Assembly (NCBI GenBank): GCA_019636175.1 | Contig: JAHBYC010000004.1 | Span: 62,001 to 126,000 of the forward strand | Reading direction: 5' to 3' | Length of the DNA: 64,000 nucleotides | Source: Caulobacter sp. | GTDB lineage: Bacteria; Pseudomonadota; Alphaproteobacteria; Caulobacterales; Caulobacteraceae | Shown here: piece after piece, positions 45,511 to 53,732 of the stretch | How positions within the stretch are numbered: position 1 is the first letter of the stretch | How the letters are laid out: each line of letters begins with the position of its first letter | The notes under the pieces: generated by a model | The model's database searches: none | Told to the model about the DNA's origin: nothing | Seen by the model: the letters and a program-made list of their open reading frames with translations, nothing else | Position numbers and translations under genes: made by a program

Positions 45511-45899
45511 GGCGCGGGCTTGCCGACCGGCCGGCAGACGGCGCCGGGCCGGATGAAGACGGTTTCAAAGGCGTCCAGCCGGGCTTCGCGACCGCTGACC
45601 CCCTCCAGCGCGGTGTTCAGGGCGGTCACGCAACGGGGTTCGCAGGCCTCGGGCGTGGCGCAGGCGCCGACCTCGCCCCCCGCCTCGACGCACCGGGTCA
45701 CGGTCTCCAGGCAGCCGGCCCATCTGACCACGGCCGGGTCGGGGTTGGGATCGACCTGGATGACCTGGGCGGTGATGTCCTGGTGGCCGACCGCCTTCTT
45801 GCCATCGCCGCAACCGGAGGCCGCCAGTCCCGTCAGGGCGGTCAGCAAAAGAACAGCGGCGCGTCGCTTCAACTCTGCCCCCGGCAAGGTCGTTCGCAT
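45507..45899 (-). CDS. Small lipoprotein coupled to the 1094-aa protein
   Basis: A 130-aa precursor with lipobox ASGC (C30) after a hydrophobic stretch AAVLLLTALTGLA. The mature part has seven further cysteines (AGCLETVTRCVEAG, GACATPEACEPRC, AVCRPVG), enough for several disulfides, and no family I recognise. ATG 45899 has no clear ribosome site; TTG at residue 10 with GGGGCAGAG before it is an alternative start. Its stop overlaps the start of the 1094-aa gene, so the two are a translation-coupled pair and probably act together in the periplasm. Confidence 0.72.
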   Translation of the reverse strand: MRTTLPGAELKRRAAVLLLTALTGLAASGCGDGKKAVGHQDITAQVIQVDPNPDPAVVRWAGCLETVTRCVEAGGEVGACATPEACEPRCVTALNTALEGVSGREARLDAFETVFIRPGAVCRPVGKPAP

Positions 45900-45986
45900 A
45901 ACAGTAGTTTGCGAATTTCCGGCGGGTCAAGGCAGGGCGGCAACCAACCCTGATGCAGACCGGCGCCGTGTCCCTATATTGCCGGC

Positions 45987-46979
45987 ATGACCAAACTCTC
46001 CGTCCTCGACCTCTGCCCCATCGTCCAGGGCGGCAACGCGGCCCAGGCCTTCGCCAACAGCGCCGATCTCGCCCGCCATGCCGAGGCGCTCGGCTACACC
46101 CGCTACTGGCTGGCGGAGCATCACAACATGCAGGGCGTGGCCAGCGCCGCGACCGCCGTGGTCATCGGCCATGTGGCGGCGGCGACGAACACCATCCGGG
46201 TCGGGGCTGGCGGCGTCATGCTGCCCAATCACGCGCCGCTGGTGATCGCCGAGCAGTTCGGCACCCTGGCCGCCCTCAATCCCGGCCGCATCGACCTGGG
46301 CCTCGGCCGCGCCCCCGGGACCGACCAGCTGACCGCCCACGCCCTGCGCCGCACCCTGACCGGCGATGTCGACAGCTTCCCGCGCGATGTCATGGAGCTG
46401 ATCGGCTATTTCGAGCCGGACAGTCCCGACCGCCGGGTGCGCGCGGTGCCCGGGGTGGGCCTGAGGGTGCCGATCTGGATCCTGGGCTCCAGCACCTACG
46501 GCGCCCAGCTGGCGGCGGCGCTGGGCCTGCCCTACGCCTTCGCCTCGCATTTCGCCCCCGGCGAACTGGATCACGCCCTGACCCTATACCGGCGTCAGTT
46601 CCGCCCGTCGGAATTCCTCGACAAGCCCTACGCCATGGCCGGCTTCAACGTCTTCGCCGCCGACACCGAGGCCGAGGCGAGGTTCCTGTTCACCTCGCTA
46701 CAGCAGGCGTTCGTCAACCTGCGCACCGGAAAGCCCGGTCCCATGCCGCCGCCGGTCGAGGGGTTCGAAGAGCGGCTGGATCCGATGGCCCGCAGCCTGC
46801 TGGCCCAGGCCCTGAGCTGTTCGGCCGTCGGCGACGCCGATCAGGTCCGCGCGGGCCTGAACGCCTTCATCGCTCGCACCGGCGTCGACGAGGTGATCAT
46901 CAGCGGTTCCATCTTCGACCACGCCGCCCGCAAGCGATCCTACGAGATCGCCGCGCAGGTGCACGGGCTGGCGGGTTAG
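45987..46979 (+). CDS. Luciferase-like flavin-dependent oxidoreductase (LLM class)
   Basis: A 330-aa bacterial luciferase-family TIM barrel: [40 protein letters not shown] (a diagnostic AEHH strand), [42 protein letters not shown]. These enzymes use FMNH2 from a separate reductase to oxidise organic substrates, or use F420 in some lineages. The sub-branch is the YhbW/MsnO8-like group with wide distribution and no settled substrate. No flavin reductase is adjacent. 87 bp after the divergent lipoprotein gene. Confidence 0.9.
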   Translation: MTKLSVLDLCPIVQGGNAAQAFANSADLARHAEALGYTRYWLAEHHNMQGVASAATAVVIGHVAAATNTIRVGAGGVMLPNHAPLVIAEQFGTLAALNPGRIDLGLGRAPGTDQLTAHALRRTLTGDVDSFPRDVMELIGYFEPDSPDRRVRAVPGVGLRVPIWILGSSTYGAQLAAALGLPYAFASHFAPGELDHALTLYRRQFRPSEFLDKPYAMAGFNVFAADTEAEARFLFTSLQQAFVNLRTGKPGPMPPPVEGFEERLDPMARSLLAQALSCSAVGDADQVRAGLNAFIARTGVDEVIISGSIFDHAARKRSYEIAAQVHGLAG

Positions 46980-46987
46980 GCGCGGCA

Positions 46988-47210
46988 ACGCCTCCCTTCC
47001 CCCTGGAGGGGGGAAGGGCCGGGGATGGGGGTGGAGGAGGTTCCGCCGGGCTGGCTGTCGGGGACTGGATGCTGGAATGGGTGAAGGGCGGACAAATTGC
47101 AGGTAACGCACGCGGCTCATTGGGTTGATCGCTGCCAAGACCGCGCCCGGTTCTACCGCCGCCACCCCCATCCTCAATCCTTCCCCCCTCCAGGGGGAAG
47201 GAGGCAAACC
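46988..47210. repeat. Paired inverted repeat, family E (CTTCCCCC...GGGGGAAGG type)
   Basis: The left part CGCCTCCCTTCCCCCTGGAG continuing GGGGGAAGGGCCGGGGATGG is mirrored about 120 bp later by CCACCCCCATCCTCAATCCT continuing TCCCCCCTCCAGGGGGAAGG and AGGC. The spacer shows no gene. Only one copy in the window; it resembles family C in plan. Confidence 0.7.
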
Positions 47211-47214
47211 GCGC

Positions 47215-47694
47215 CTAAACCCGCGCCAGTCCCTCCGGCGCGACGGCGCCGTCCCGCAGAGGCTTCCACAGCACCCGCCGCGCATCGACCGGCCCGGGCA
47301 TGGCGATCCCCGGGGCGCGCTCGAAGCCCACCCGGCCGAAATAGGGCGCGTCGCCGACAAGGAAGACGCTGTCCCACCCGGCGTTGGCGGCCGCCTCACA
47401 GGCCAGTTCGACCAGCCGCTGGCCGACGCCGTGCTTGCGCTCTTCGGCTTCGACGGCGATGGGGCCGAGGAATACCGCGACGCCGTCGCCGACCCGCGCC
47501 GGCCACATCCGCACCGAGCCCAGCAGGGCCTCGCCGCGCCAGGCGCTGAACGACAGATCGGCGATCAGCGCATTGCCCTCGCGCAGGCGCTCGGCCGCCT
47601 TGGCGTAGCGGCCGGGCCCGAAGGCCCGTTCGGTCAGGGCGGCGATCAGGGGGGCGTCGGCGGGCGCCTCGGGGCGATAGAGGATGTCGGGCAT
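47215..47694 (-). CDS. GNAT-family N-acetyltransferase
   Basis: A 159-aa protein with the GNAT core: ILYRPEAPADAPLIAALTERAFGPG, then VFLGPIAVEAEERKHGVGQRLVELACEAAANAGWDSVFLVGDAPYFGRVGFERAPG, in which R/KxxGxGxx/L (ERKHGVGQRL) is the acetyl-CoA loop. The YFGRVGFERAPG ending matches YhbS-like acetyltransferases. Acceptor unknown. Divergent from the MFS gene with a 219-bp gap. Confidence 0.88.
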   Translation of the reverse strand: MPDILYRPEAPADAPLIAALTERAFGPGRYAKAAERLREGNALIADLSFSAWRGEALLGSVRMWPARVGDGVAVFLGPIAVEAEERKHGVGQRLVELACEAAANAGWDSVFLVGDAPYFGRVGFERAPGIAMPGPVDARRVLWKPLRDGAVAPEGLARV

Positions 47695-47913
47695 GGGCTC
47701 GGCGGAACTGGAGATCGGAAAGGACGGATCGTCCCGCCAGGAGCGGGAACGGCTAGCGGCGCGGCGTGGTCGCGCGGCGGAGCGTTCGTCGGAGGCGCAG
47801 CATGGTGAGCCCCTCCTTCAAGCGGCCGTTCGGAGCGCGCGATTTACGGTCGTCGCAGGTCTTCGTCAATGGCGTTGCAGGCGGGCCTCGCACAGGCCAA
47901 GTTGCGCCCTCAG

Positions 47914-49164
47914 ATGAGCGAATCTCCCGAAGACGACAGTTCGATGCGGGCCCTGCTGGGCCAGCGCGATTTCGTATTGTTCTGGTTCTCGCGATGGACC
48001 GCTGTCCTGGGGGTTCAGATCCAGAGCGTCGCCCTCGGATGGCACGTCTACGACATCGCCCGGCGGACCATGCCGGTGAACGAGGCGGCCTTCATGGTCA
48101 GCATGATCGGACTGGTGTCCTTCGTGCCGGTCCTGCTGCTGGCCCTGCCGGCGGGAGAAACCGCCGACCGTCATAACCGGCGGGGCATTCTGCTGTTCTG
48201 CTACGCCGCCGAGATCGGCATCGCCGGGGCGTTGGCGGTCATCGCCTTCCTCAACCGCGAGACCATCCCGATCCTGCTGGGGGCGGCGGTCCTGTTCGGC
48301 GCGGCCCGGGCCTTCTTCGCCCCGGCCAACACCGCCCTTGGCCCGATGCTGGTGCCGCGGGTCCTGCTGCCCCGGGCCATCGCCTGGAACTCCCTGGCCT
48401 GGCAGACGGCATCGGTGATCGGCCCGGCGCTCGGCGGCCTGCTGATCGCCGTCTCGCTCAGCGCGCCCTATGCGGCGGCGTTCGTGCTCTACGCCATCGC
48501 CGGGGTCTGTGTGCTGCTGGTCCGCAAGAACGCCCAGCCGGAGGTGCAGCCCGGCTCGCGCTGGACCCTGATGAAACAGGGGCTGTCCTATGTCTGGAAC
48601 AACAAGATCGTCTTCGGGGCCATCTCGCTGGATCTGGCGGCGGTGATCCTGGGCGGGGCGACGGCCCTGTTGCCGGTATTCGCCCGCGATGTGCTGCACG
48701 TCGAGGCCTGGGGCTTTGGCATCCTGCGCGCGGCGCCGGCGGTCGGCGCGGCCAGCGTCGCCATCTATCTGGCGGCCAACCCGATCCGCGCGCGGGCCGG
48801 GCTGGTGATGTTCGCCTCGGTCGCCCTGTTCGGGGCGGGCACCATCGTCTTTGGCGTCTCCAACATCTTCTGGCTGTCGGTCGTCGCCCTGGCGGTGCTC
48901 GGCGGCGCCGACATGGTCAGCGTCTATGTCCGCCAGACCCTGATCCAGCTGGCCACCCCCGACAACATGCGCGGGCGGGTGGCGACGGTCTCCTCGCTGT
49001 TCATCGGCGCCTCCAACGAACTTGGCGAGTTCGAGAGCGGCGTGGTGGCGCGGTTCCTCGGGCCCGTGGGCGCGGCGGTGTTCGGCGGCGTCGGGGCCCT
49101 GGCGGTGACCGGCCTGTGGGCCTGGATGTTCCCCACCCTCCGCAAGGCCGACAAGCTGGTGTGA
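47914..49164 (+). CDS. MFS transporter, MFS_3/EntS-like exporter
   Basis: A 416-aa protein from ATG 47914; an earlier in-frame ATG at 47869 would add 15 unlikely residues. It has 12 predicted helices with RDFVLFWFSRWTAVLGVQIQSVALGWHVYDIAR at the first, ALPAGETADRHNRRGILLFCY with the loop 2-3 signature (D-x-x-R-R), and FFAPANTALGPMLVP. This branch includes enterobactin exporter EntS and many uncharacterised efflux proteins. The cargo cannot be read; no siderophore biosynthesis genes lie in the window. Confidence 0.88.
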   Translation: MSESPEDDSSMRALLGQRDFVLFWFSRWTAVLGVQIQSVALGWHVYDIARRTMPVNEAAFMVSMIGLVSFVPVLLLALPAGETADRHNRRGILLFCYAAEIGIAGALAVIAFLNRETIPILLGAAVLFGAARAFFAPANTALGPMLVPRVLLPRAIAWNSLAWQTASVIGPALGGLLIAVSLSAPYAAAFVLYAIAGVCVLLVRKNAQPEVQPGSRWTLMKQGLSYVWNNKIVFGAISLDLAAVILGGATALLPVFARDVLHVEAWGFGILRAAPAVGAASVAIYLAANPIRARAGLVMFASVALFGAGTIVFGVSNIFWLSVVALAVLGGADMVSVYVRQTLIQLATPDNMRGRVATVSSLFIGASNELGEFESGVVARFLGPVGAAVFGGVGALAVTGLWAWMFPTLRKADKLV

Positions 49165-49238
49165 GGGTCGTGCGTGCTGCGACACGCGATCCCGAAGGAT
49201 CGCTACTCAGCTGACGCCCATTTGTTGCTCCTCCTGTC

Positions 49239-49282
49239 CGTCATCCAGAGTTGCCTCGCCCTGCGAGGCGTGTCGAAGGACG
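49239..49282. repeat. Family B intergenic repeat, copy 2
   Basis: CGTCATCCAGAGTTGCCTCG continuing CCCTGCGAGGCGTGTCGAAG and GACG. Just upstream (49168-49214), GTGCTGCGACACGCGATCCC and GATCGCTACTCAGCTGACG resemble the opposite arm, so this may be a degenerate pair. Confidence 0.65.
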
Positions 49283-49366
49283 CGAACCCGGCGCGGTCCC
49301 TCTTGCGTGACCTAACGTCCCGGTCCTAGACCCATTGCCGACAACGCAAGCGAGGAGACTGCGGAC

Positions 49367-50284
49367 ATGGGCGTACTTTCAGGCAAGGTCGTGATCGTTA
49401 CCGGCGCGGCCGGCGGGATCGGCAAGGAATGCGCCCTGCTGGCGGCCCGTGAAGGCGCCAAGGTCGTGGTCAACGACCTCGGCGGCGGTGTCGGCGGCGG
49501 CGACGAAGGCTCGGCCGGCCCGGCCGAACAGACCGCCCGGGAAATCCGCGACGCCGGCGGCGAGGCGGTCGCCAACTCCGACAGCGTCACCAGCATGAAC
49601 GCCGTCAAGGCGATGGTCGAACAGGCCAAGGATGAATTCGGCGGCCTGCACGCCATCATCAATCCGGCCGGCATCCTGCGCGACAAGATGTTCCACAAGA
49701 TGAGCGACGAGGACTGGGACAAGGTCATCGAGGTTCACCTGCGCGGCGCCTACAACGTCTCCCGCGCCGCCGTCGAGCTGTTCCGCGACCAGCAGGAAGG
49801 CAGCTTCGTCCACTTCACCTCGACCAGCGGCCTGATCGGCAACATCGGCCAGGCCAACTACGCCGCCGCCAAGCTGGGGGTCATGGGTCTGTCCCGGATC
49901 CTGGCCATGGAAGGGGTGCTGAAAAACGTCCGCTCCAACATCATCGCCCCGTTCGCCTGGACGCGGATGATCGCCACCATTCCGGTCAAGGACGAGGCCT
50001 CCGCCCAGCGCGTCGACCGGATGAAGAACGCCATGCGCGCCGACCAGGTGGCCCAGCTGGCCGTCGCCCTGGCCTCGCCCGAAGCCAGGGACGTCACCGG
50101 CCAGATCTTCGCCGTGCGCGGCAACGAGGTCATCCTGTTCGACCAGCCCCGGCCGATCCGCAACATGGCCAATCTCGAAGGCTGGACCCCCCGCTCGCTG
50201 CTCGACGTCGCCCTGCCGGCGATGAAGAACAGCTTCTTCGACGCCGGCGCCAGCGCCTCGGTCTTCCCCTACGATCCGATCTAG
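49367..50284 (+). CDS. SDR-family 3-hydroxyacyl-CoA dehydrogenase-like protein
   Basis: A 305-aa short-chain dehydrogenase: NAD site VTGAAGGIG, the acidic loop VVVNDLGGGVGGGDEGS typical of the peroxisomal multifunctional enzyme 2 branch, IINPAGILRDKMFHKMSDEDWDKVIEVHL, and the catalytic triad S-Y-x3-K in STSGLIGNIGQANYAAAKLG. Members oxidise 3-hydroxyacyl-CoA in side-chain or fatty-acid breakdown. A thiolase follows 399 bp later on the same strand, with a small minus-strand gene between. Ribosome site GCGAGGAG precedes ATG. Confidence 0.9.
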   Translation: MGVLSGKVVIVTGAAGGIGKECALLAAREGAKVVVNDLGGGVGGGDEGSAGPAEQTAREIRDAGGEAVANSDSVTSMNAVKAMVEQAKDEFGGLHAIINPAGILRDKMFHKMSDEDWDKVIEVHLRGAYNVSRAAVELFRDQQEGSFVHFTSTSGLIGNIGQANYAAAKLGVMGLSRILAMEGVLKNVRSNIIAPFAWTRMIATIPVKDEASAQRVDRMKNAMRADQVAQLAVALASPEARDVTGQIFAVRGNEVILFDQPRPIRNMANLEGWTPRSLLDVALPAMKNSFFDAGASASVFPYDPI

Positions 50285-50613
50285 GGGCTCTGGAAGAGAC
50301 GGGCGCTGTGCCCGTCTGGCAGTCCGAGGCCGAGGCCGTCGATCCACTGCACTTCGACATCATTGTCGCGGGCGTACAGCAGGAGGCGAAGATGGGCGTG
50401 GTCGATCGCCAGCAGCAGCGCCTGCATGGGGTCGACGCCCATGCCGTAATACGTGGCCGGCCCGGCCGGCCACTGCAGTTCAACGTCGCAACGCCAGTCG
50501 TCGCCATCGGGCCGGGGCTGGAAGACCAGAAGGTCGACCGTCCCGTCGGCGCCGATCCGAAAGGTTCGGCTCACAAACGGCGTTGGGGACTTCGAGGTCT
50601 CTACGCTGATCAC
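50281..50613 (-). CDS. Small hypothetical protein between SDR and thiolase genes
   Basis: A 110-aa frame ending at a TAG that overlaps the SDR stop by 4 bp. GTG 50613 is the most plausible start; a longer frame would run into the thiolase gene. It reads MISVETSKSPTPFVSRTFRI...GTVDLLVFQPRPDGDDWRCDVELQWPAGPATYYGMGVDPMQALLLAIDHAHLRLLLYARDNDVEVQW, a mixed alpha/beta single domain. It looks like a small uncharacterised family (DUF6968-like), but I cannot name it firmly. It is antisense to no known gene. Confidence 0.6.
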   Translation of the reverse strand: MISVETSKSPTPFVSRTFRIGADGTVDLLVFQPRPDGDDWRCDVELQWPAGPATYYGMGVDPMQALLLAIDHAHLRLLLYARDNDVEVQWIDGLGLGLPDGHSARLFQSP

Positions 50614-50683
50614 TTGATTGCTGCCCAGGCCATCGACGCGGCCCGGCCGGTTGGCTAAAGCCGAAGAAACACTGGAGTCTATA

Positions 50684-51883
50684 ATGCGCAGAGTCGCCAT
50701 CGTCAGCCCCATCCGCACTGCCGTCGGCAAGTTCCAGGGCGGTCTTTCCAGCATCACCGCCGGCGACCTCGGCGCGGTCATCATCAAGGCCCTGATGGCG
50801 CGAACCGGCCTCGACCCCGAGCGCATCGACGATGTCACCTTTTCGCAGGGCTATCCCAACGGCGAGGCCCCCTGTATCGCCCGCTGGTCGGCGCTCGCCG
50901 CAGGCCTGCCGATCTCCATTCCCGGCGTCTCCATGGACCGCCGCTGCGGCAGCGGCCTGCAGGCAGTGATCGACGCGGCCATGCGCATCCAGACCGGGGC
51001 CGCCGATGTCGTCCTCGCCGGCGGCTGCGAGAGCATGAGCAATGTAGAATACTACAGCCTCGACATGCGCGGCGGGGCCCGCGCCGGCAGCGTCACCATG
51101 CATGACCGCCTGGCCCGCGGCCGGGTGATGAGCCAGCCGATCGAACGCTTCGGCGTCATCAGCGGCATGATCGAGACCGCCGATAATCTGGCCCGCGACT
51201 ACGGCATCACCCGCGAGGAGTCCGACGCCTATGCGGTGATGAGCCACCAGCGCGCCATCGCCGCCTGGAACGAGGGCAAGTTCGCCGATGAACTGGTTCC
51301 TGTCTCGGTCAAGCAGCGCAAGGGCGACCCCGTCATCTTCGACCGCGACGAAGGCCCCCGCGCCGACGCCTCGATGGAAACGCTGGGCAAGCTGCGGGCC
51401 ATCGAAAAGGACGGCGTCGTCACCGCCGGCAACGCCAGCCAGCAGAACGACGCCGCCGCCGCCTGTCTGGTGGTCGCCGAGGACAAGCTGGAGGAACTGG
51501 GTCTGGAGCCGATGGGCTGGTTCCACAGCTGGGCCGCCGCCGGCTGCGATCCGTCCCGCATGGGCATCGGCCCGGTGCCGGCGGTCGAGCGTCTGTTCGC
51601 CCGCAATGGCCTTGGCTGGAGCGACATCGATCTGGTCGAGCTGAACGAGGCCTTCGCCCCGCAGGTGCTGGCTGTTCTCAAGGGCTGGAACTGGGACGAC
51701 CGCGACAAGCTCAACGTCAACGGCGGCGGCATCAGCCTGGGCCACCCCATCGGCGCGACCGGCGGGCGCATCCTCGCCAACCTGCTGCACGAAATGAAGC
51801 GCCGCGAGGTCCGCTATGGCCTCGAAACCATGTGCATCGGCGGCGGCCAGGGCATCGCGGCCGTGTTTGAGCGGGCGTCATAG
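50684..51883 (+). CDS. Acetyl-CoA acyltransferase (thiolase)
   Basis: A 399-aa thiolase from ATG 50684 (GGAG upstream). Catalytic residues: C88 in SMDRRCGSGLQAV, H354 in GGGISLGHPIGATG and C384 in CIGGGQGIA. Also typical are VSPIRTAVGKFQGGL and NASQQNDAAAACLV. It cleaves 3-oxoacyl-CoA with CoA or condenses acetyl-CoA. Beside an SDR 3-hydroxyacyl-CoA dehydrogenase-like gene it most likely works in beta-oxidation. Confidence 0.93.
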   Translation: MRRVAIVSPIRTAVGKFQGGLSSITAGDLGAVIIKALMARTGLDPERIDDVTFSQGYPNGEAPCIARWSALAAGLPISIPGVSMDRRCGSGLQAVIDAAMRIQTGAADVVLAGGCESMSNVEYYSLDMRGGARAGSVTMHDRLARGRVMSQPIERFGVISGMIETADNLARDYGITREESDAYAVMSHQRAIAAWNEGKFADELVPVSVKQRKGDPVIFDRDEGPRADASMETLGKLRAIEKDGVVTAGNASQQNDAAAACLVVAEDKLEELGLEPMGWFHSWAAAGCDPSRMGIGPVPAVERLFARNGLGWSDIDLVELNEAFAPQVLAVLKGWNWDDRDKLNVNGGGISLGHPIGATGGRILANLLHEMKRREVRYGLETMCIGGGQGIAAVFERAS

Positions 51884-51940
51884 AGCCCGCTGCGGGCCGC
51901 CAGGACCGAGCGCGCCTGATCGCGGGAAGGCGCCGTCGTC

Positions 51941-52234
51941 TCAGCCGCTGTTGACGGTGCTCGACAGGCTGCGACGCTGGATGCCGTCCAGCTCGTCCTT
52001 GGCGGAGGCGGCCTGGGCGTCCCACTCGGCCTTGGTCTGGCAGACCTTCTTTCCGGGCGTCCGCGAGCCGGGGTTGTCCATCCGGCGGCAAATGGTGCGG
52101 TTGGGGTCAAGCCGCTTGGCCTTCGAAGCCTTGGCCGCATCGACATTGACGCCCGAGACGTCGGTCGGCTGGGCCATGGCCGAGGCCGGCAGAAGAACGA
52201 CCGCGAGAGCGGCCAGGATCGCGCGCGATTTCAT
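51941..52234 (-). CDS. Small secreted two-cysteine protein (paralogue 1)
   Basis: A 97-aa protein with signal peptide (MKSRAILAALAVVLLPASA). The mature part ends RTICRRMDNPGSRTPGKKVC, QTKAEWDAQAASAKDELDGIQ. This C-x-x-M...GSR-x-P-x-KKVC-x-T-x-x-EWD pattern is repeated in the neighbour at 52259-52561. The two genes are tandem with a 24-bp gap. Such Cys pairs could form one disulfide. Function unknown; similar small proteins occur in Caulobacterales and sphingomonads. Confidence 0.75.
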   Translation of the reverse strand: MKSRAILAALAVVLLPASAMAQPTDVSGVNVDAAKASKAKRLDPNRTICRRMDNPGSRTPGKKVCQTKAEWDAQAASAKDELDGIQRRSLSSTVNSG

Positions 52235-52258
52235 CTCTTCAGTCTCCTCTATGTCCGG

Positions 52259-52561
52259 TCAGCCGCCCGAGGCGTTCTCGATCCGGTTGTTGGAGCCGTT
52301 TCGGCGCATCAGTTCATCCAGCTCGTCCTTGGAGGCGGCGGCCTGGAGGTCCCATTCCTCCTGCGTCTTGCAGACCTTCTTGGTCGGCAGGCGGCTGCCG
52401 GTGATGACCATGGTCTTGCACAGCCGCCCATCCTTGGCGCGGGTCATCTTGCCGTCGCTGCCGACGATCCCGGGCTTGTCGGTGATGGTCGCGACCTGGG
52501 CGAAACTGGCGGCGGGCGCCAGCAGCGCGGCGGCGGTGAGCAGGGCAATGGAAGCTTTCAT
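52259..52561 (-). CDS. Small secreted two-cysteine protein (paralogue 2)
   Basis: A 100-aa protein from ATG 52561 (GGGGAT before it; an ATG 4 codons earlier is also possible). Signal peptide MKASIALLTAAALLAPAASF. The mature part has GRLCKTMVITGSRLPTKKVC, KTQEEWDLQAAASKDELDEL, a clear paralogue of the downstream gene. The tandem duplication suggests either two partners or a dosage arrangement. Function unknown. Confidence 0.75.
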   Translation of the reverse strand: MKASIALLTAAALLAPAASFAQVATITDKPGIVGSDGKMTRAKDGRLCKTMVITGSRLPTKKVCKTQEEWDLQAAASKDELDELMRRNGSNNRIENASGG

Positions 52562-52661
52562 GGCTATCCCCATTTCAGGTTATCAGCCCAGAGTGGGCGA
52601 AATCCGCCCCCCTCGCAAGAGCGACCCGCGTTCTGCGGATCATGCGGCTGGCCGCCGCCGC

Positions 52662-53516
52662 TCAGCCGATCTTGACGCCCGGCGGCGGCGGCATGTCTTC
52701 GGGCACGAAGAAGTCGGGCATCAGCGGCCGGCTGGGATCGACGCGATAGGGTTCGAAGTCGCGCACGCCCTCATCGTAGAGGAAGCTGTCGTCGATCAGG
52801 AAGTTGCCGGTGAAGCTGGCTGCCGGCTTGTTGAAGATCGCATAGGCGGCGTCGGCCATGATCTCCGGCGTGCGGCACATCCGCATGCCGTCGTCGCCGG
52901 CCAGGGCGAACTGGATGGCTGCGGTGGCGATGCCGGTGCGCGGCCACAGGCCGTTGAAGGCGATCTGGCTCCGGTATTCATCGCTCATCCCCAGCATGCA
53001 CAGGCTCATGCCGTACTTGGCCATGCTGTAGGCGACATGCCGCCCGAACCAGTGCGGCGCCAGGTCCAGCGGCGGCGACAGGGCCAGCACATGCGGATTG
53101 GCCGCCTTCTTCAGGTGCGGGATGCAGGCCTTGCTGGTCAGGAAGGTGCCGCGCGCATTGACCTGGTTCATCAGGTCGAACCGCTTCATCTCGGTGGCTT
53201 CCGTCCCGGTCAGCTGGATGGCCGAGGCGTTGTTGACGCAGATGTCGATGCCCCCGAACGCGGCGACGCATTTCTCGACGCCCTCGTAGACGCTCGCCTC
53301 GTCCCGCACATCGACGATCAGCGGCAGGGCCTTGCCCCCCGCCGCCTCGATCTCTTCCGCCGCCGTGTAGATGGTCCCCGGCAGATGCTTGTGCGGCTCG
53401 GCGGTCTTGGCGGCGATGGCCACATTGGCCCCGTCCCGCGCCGCCCTCAGGGCGATGGCCAGCCCGATGCCGCGGCTGGCGCCGGTGATGAAGAGGGTCT
53501 TTCCGGCAAGGCTCAT
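52662..53516 (-). CDS. SDR-family oxidoreductase, HSDL2-like
   Basis: A 284-aa short-chain dehydrogenase: FITGASRGIGLAIALRAARDGANVAIAAKTAEPH (the AAKTAEPH loop is characteristic of hydroxysteroid-dehydrogenase-like protein 2), DVRDEASVYEGVEKCVAAFGGIDICVNNASAI, and the triad YSMAKYGMSL. The C-terminus lacks the SCP2 domain of animal HSDL2. It probably oxidises or reduces a hydroxy/keto group on a lipid or terpenoid. First (3'-most) of two SDR genes on the minus strand in this neighbourhood. Confidence 0.88.
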   Translation of the reverse strand: MSLAGKTLFITGASRGIGLAIALRAARDGANVAIAAKTAEPHKHLPGTIYTAAEEIEAAGGKALPLIVDVRDEASVYEGVEKCVAAFGGIDICVNNASAIQLTGTEATEMKRFDLMNQVNARGTFLTSKACIPHLKKAANPHVLALSPPLDLAPHWFGRHVAYSMAKYGMSLCMLGMSDEYRSQIAFNGLWPRTGIATAAIQFALAGDDGMRMCRTPEIMADAAYAIFNKPAASFTGNFLIDDSFLYDEGVRDFEPYRVDPSRPLMPDFFVPEDMPPPPGVKIG

Positions 53517-53567
53517 GGGGTGTCTCTCTTCTTGAAATCACAACAGGGCGATCCGCCCCTTAATCGT

Positions 53568-53723
53568 CCTTCTCCCCTGCGGGAGAAGGTGTCGGCGTAG
53601 CCGACGGATGAGGGGGTCGCACCGGCCCATAACGCGCCTGAAGCAACGGCCTCATGGCAGCTTTGCGGGTCATCAACCCCTCATCCGGCGCTCCGCGCCA
53701 CCTTCTCCCGCAAGGGGAGAAGG
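53568..53723. repeat. Paired inverted repeat, family C, copy 3
   Basis: CCTTCTCCCCTGCGGGAGAA continuing GGTGTCGGCGTAGCCGACGG and ATGAGGG is mirrored by CCCCTCATCCGGCGCTCCGC continuing GCCACCTTCTCCCGCAAGGG and GAGAAGG. Nearly identical to copy 2 at 40043, including the GGGTCATCAA just inside the right arm. Confidence 0.82.
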
Positions 53724-53732
53724 AAGCGATCC

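Noticed and set aside
42916-45990. A 1024-aa open frame on the plus strand opposite the 1094-aa gene
   Set aside because: It is antisense in a very GC-rich region where all frames tend to stay open; its sequence is Gly/Pro/Arg/His repeats without domain features, while the minus frame has a signal segment, TIG-like domain and coupling.
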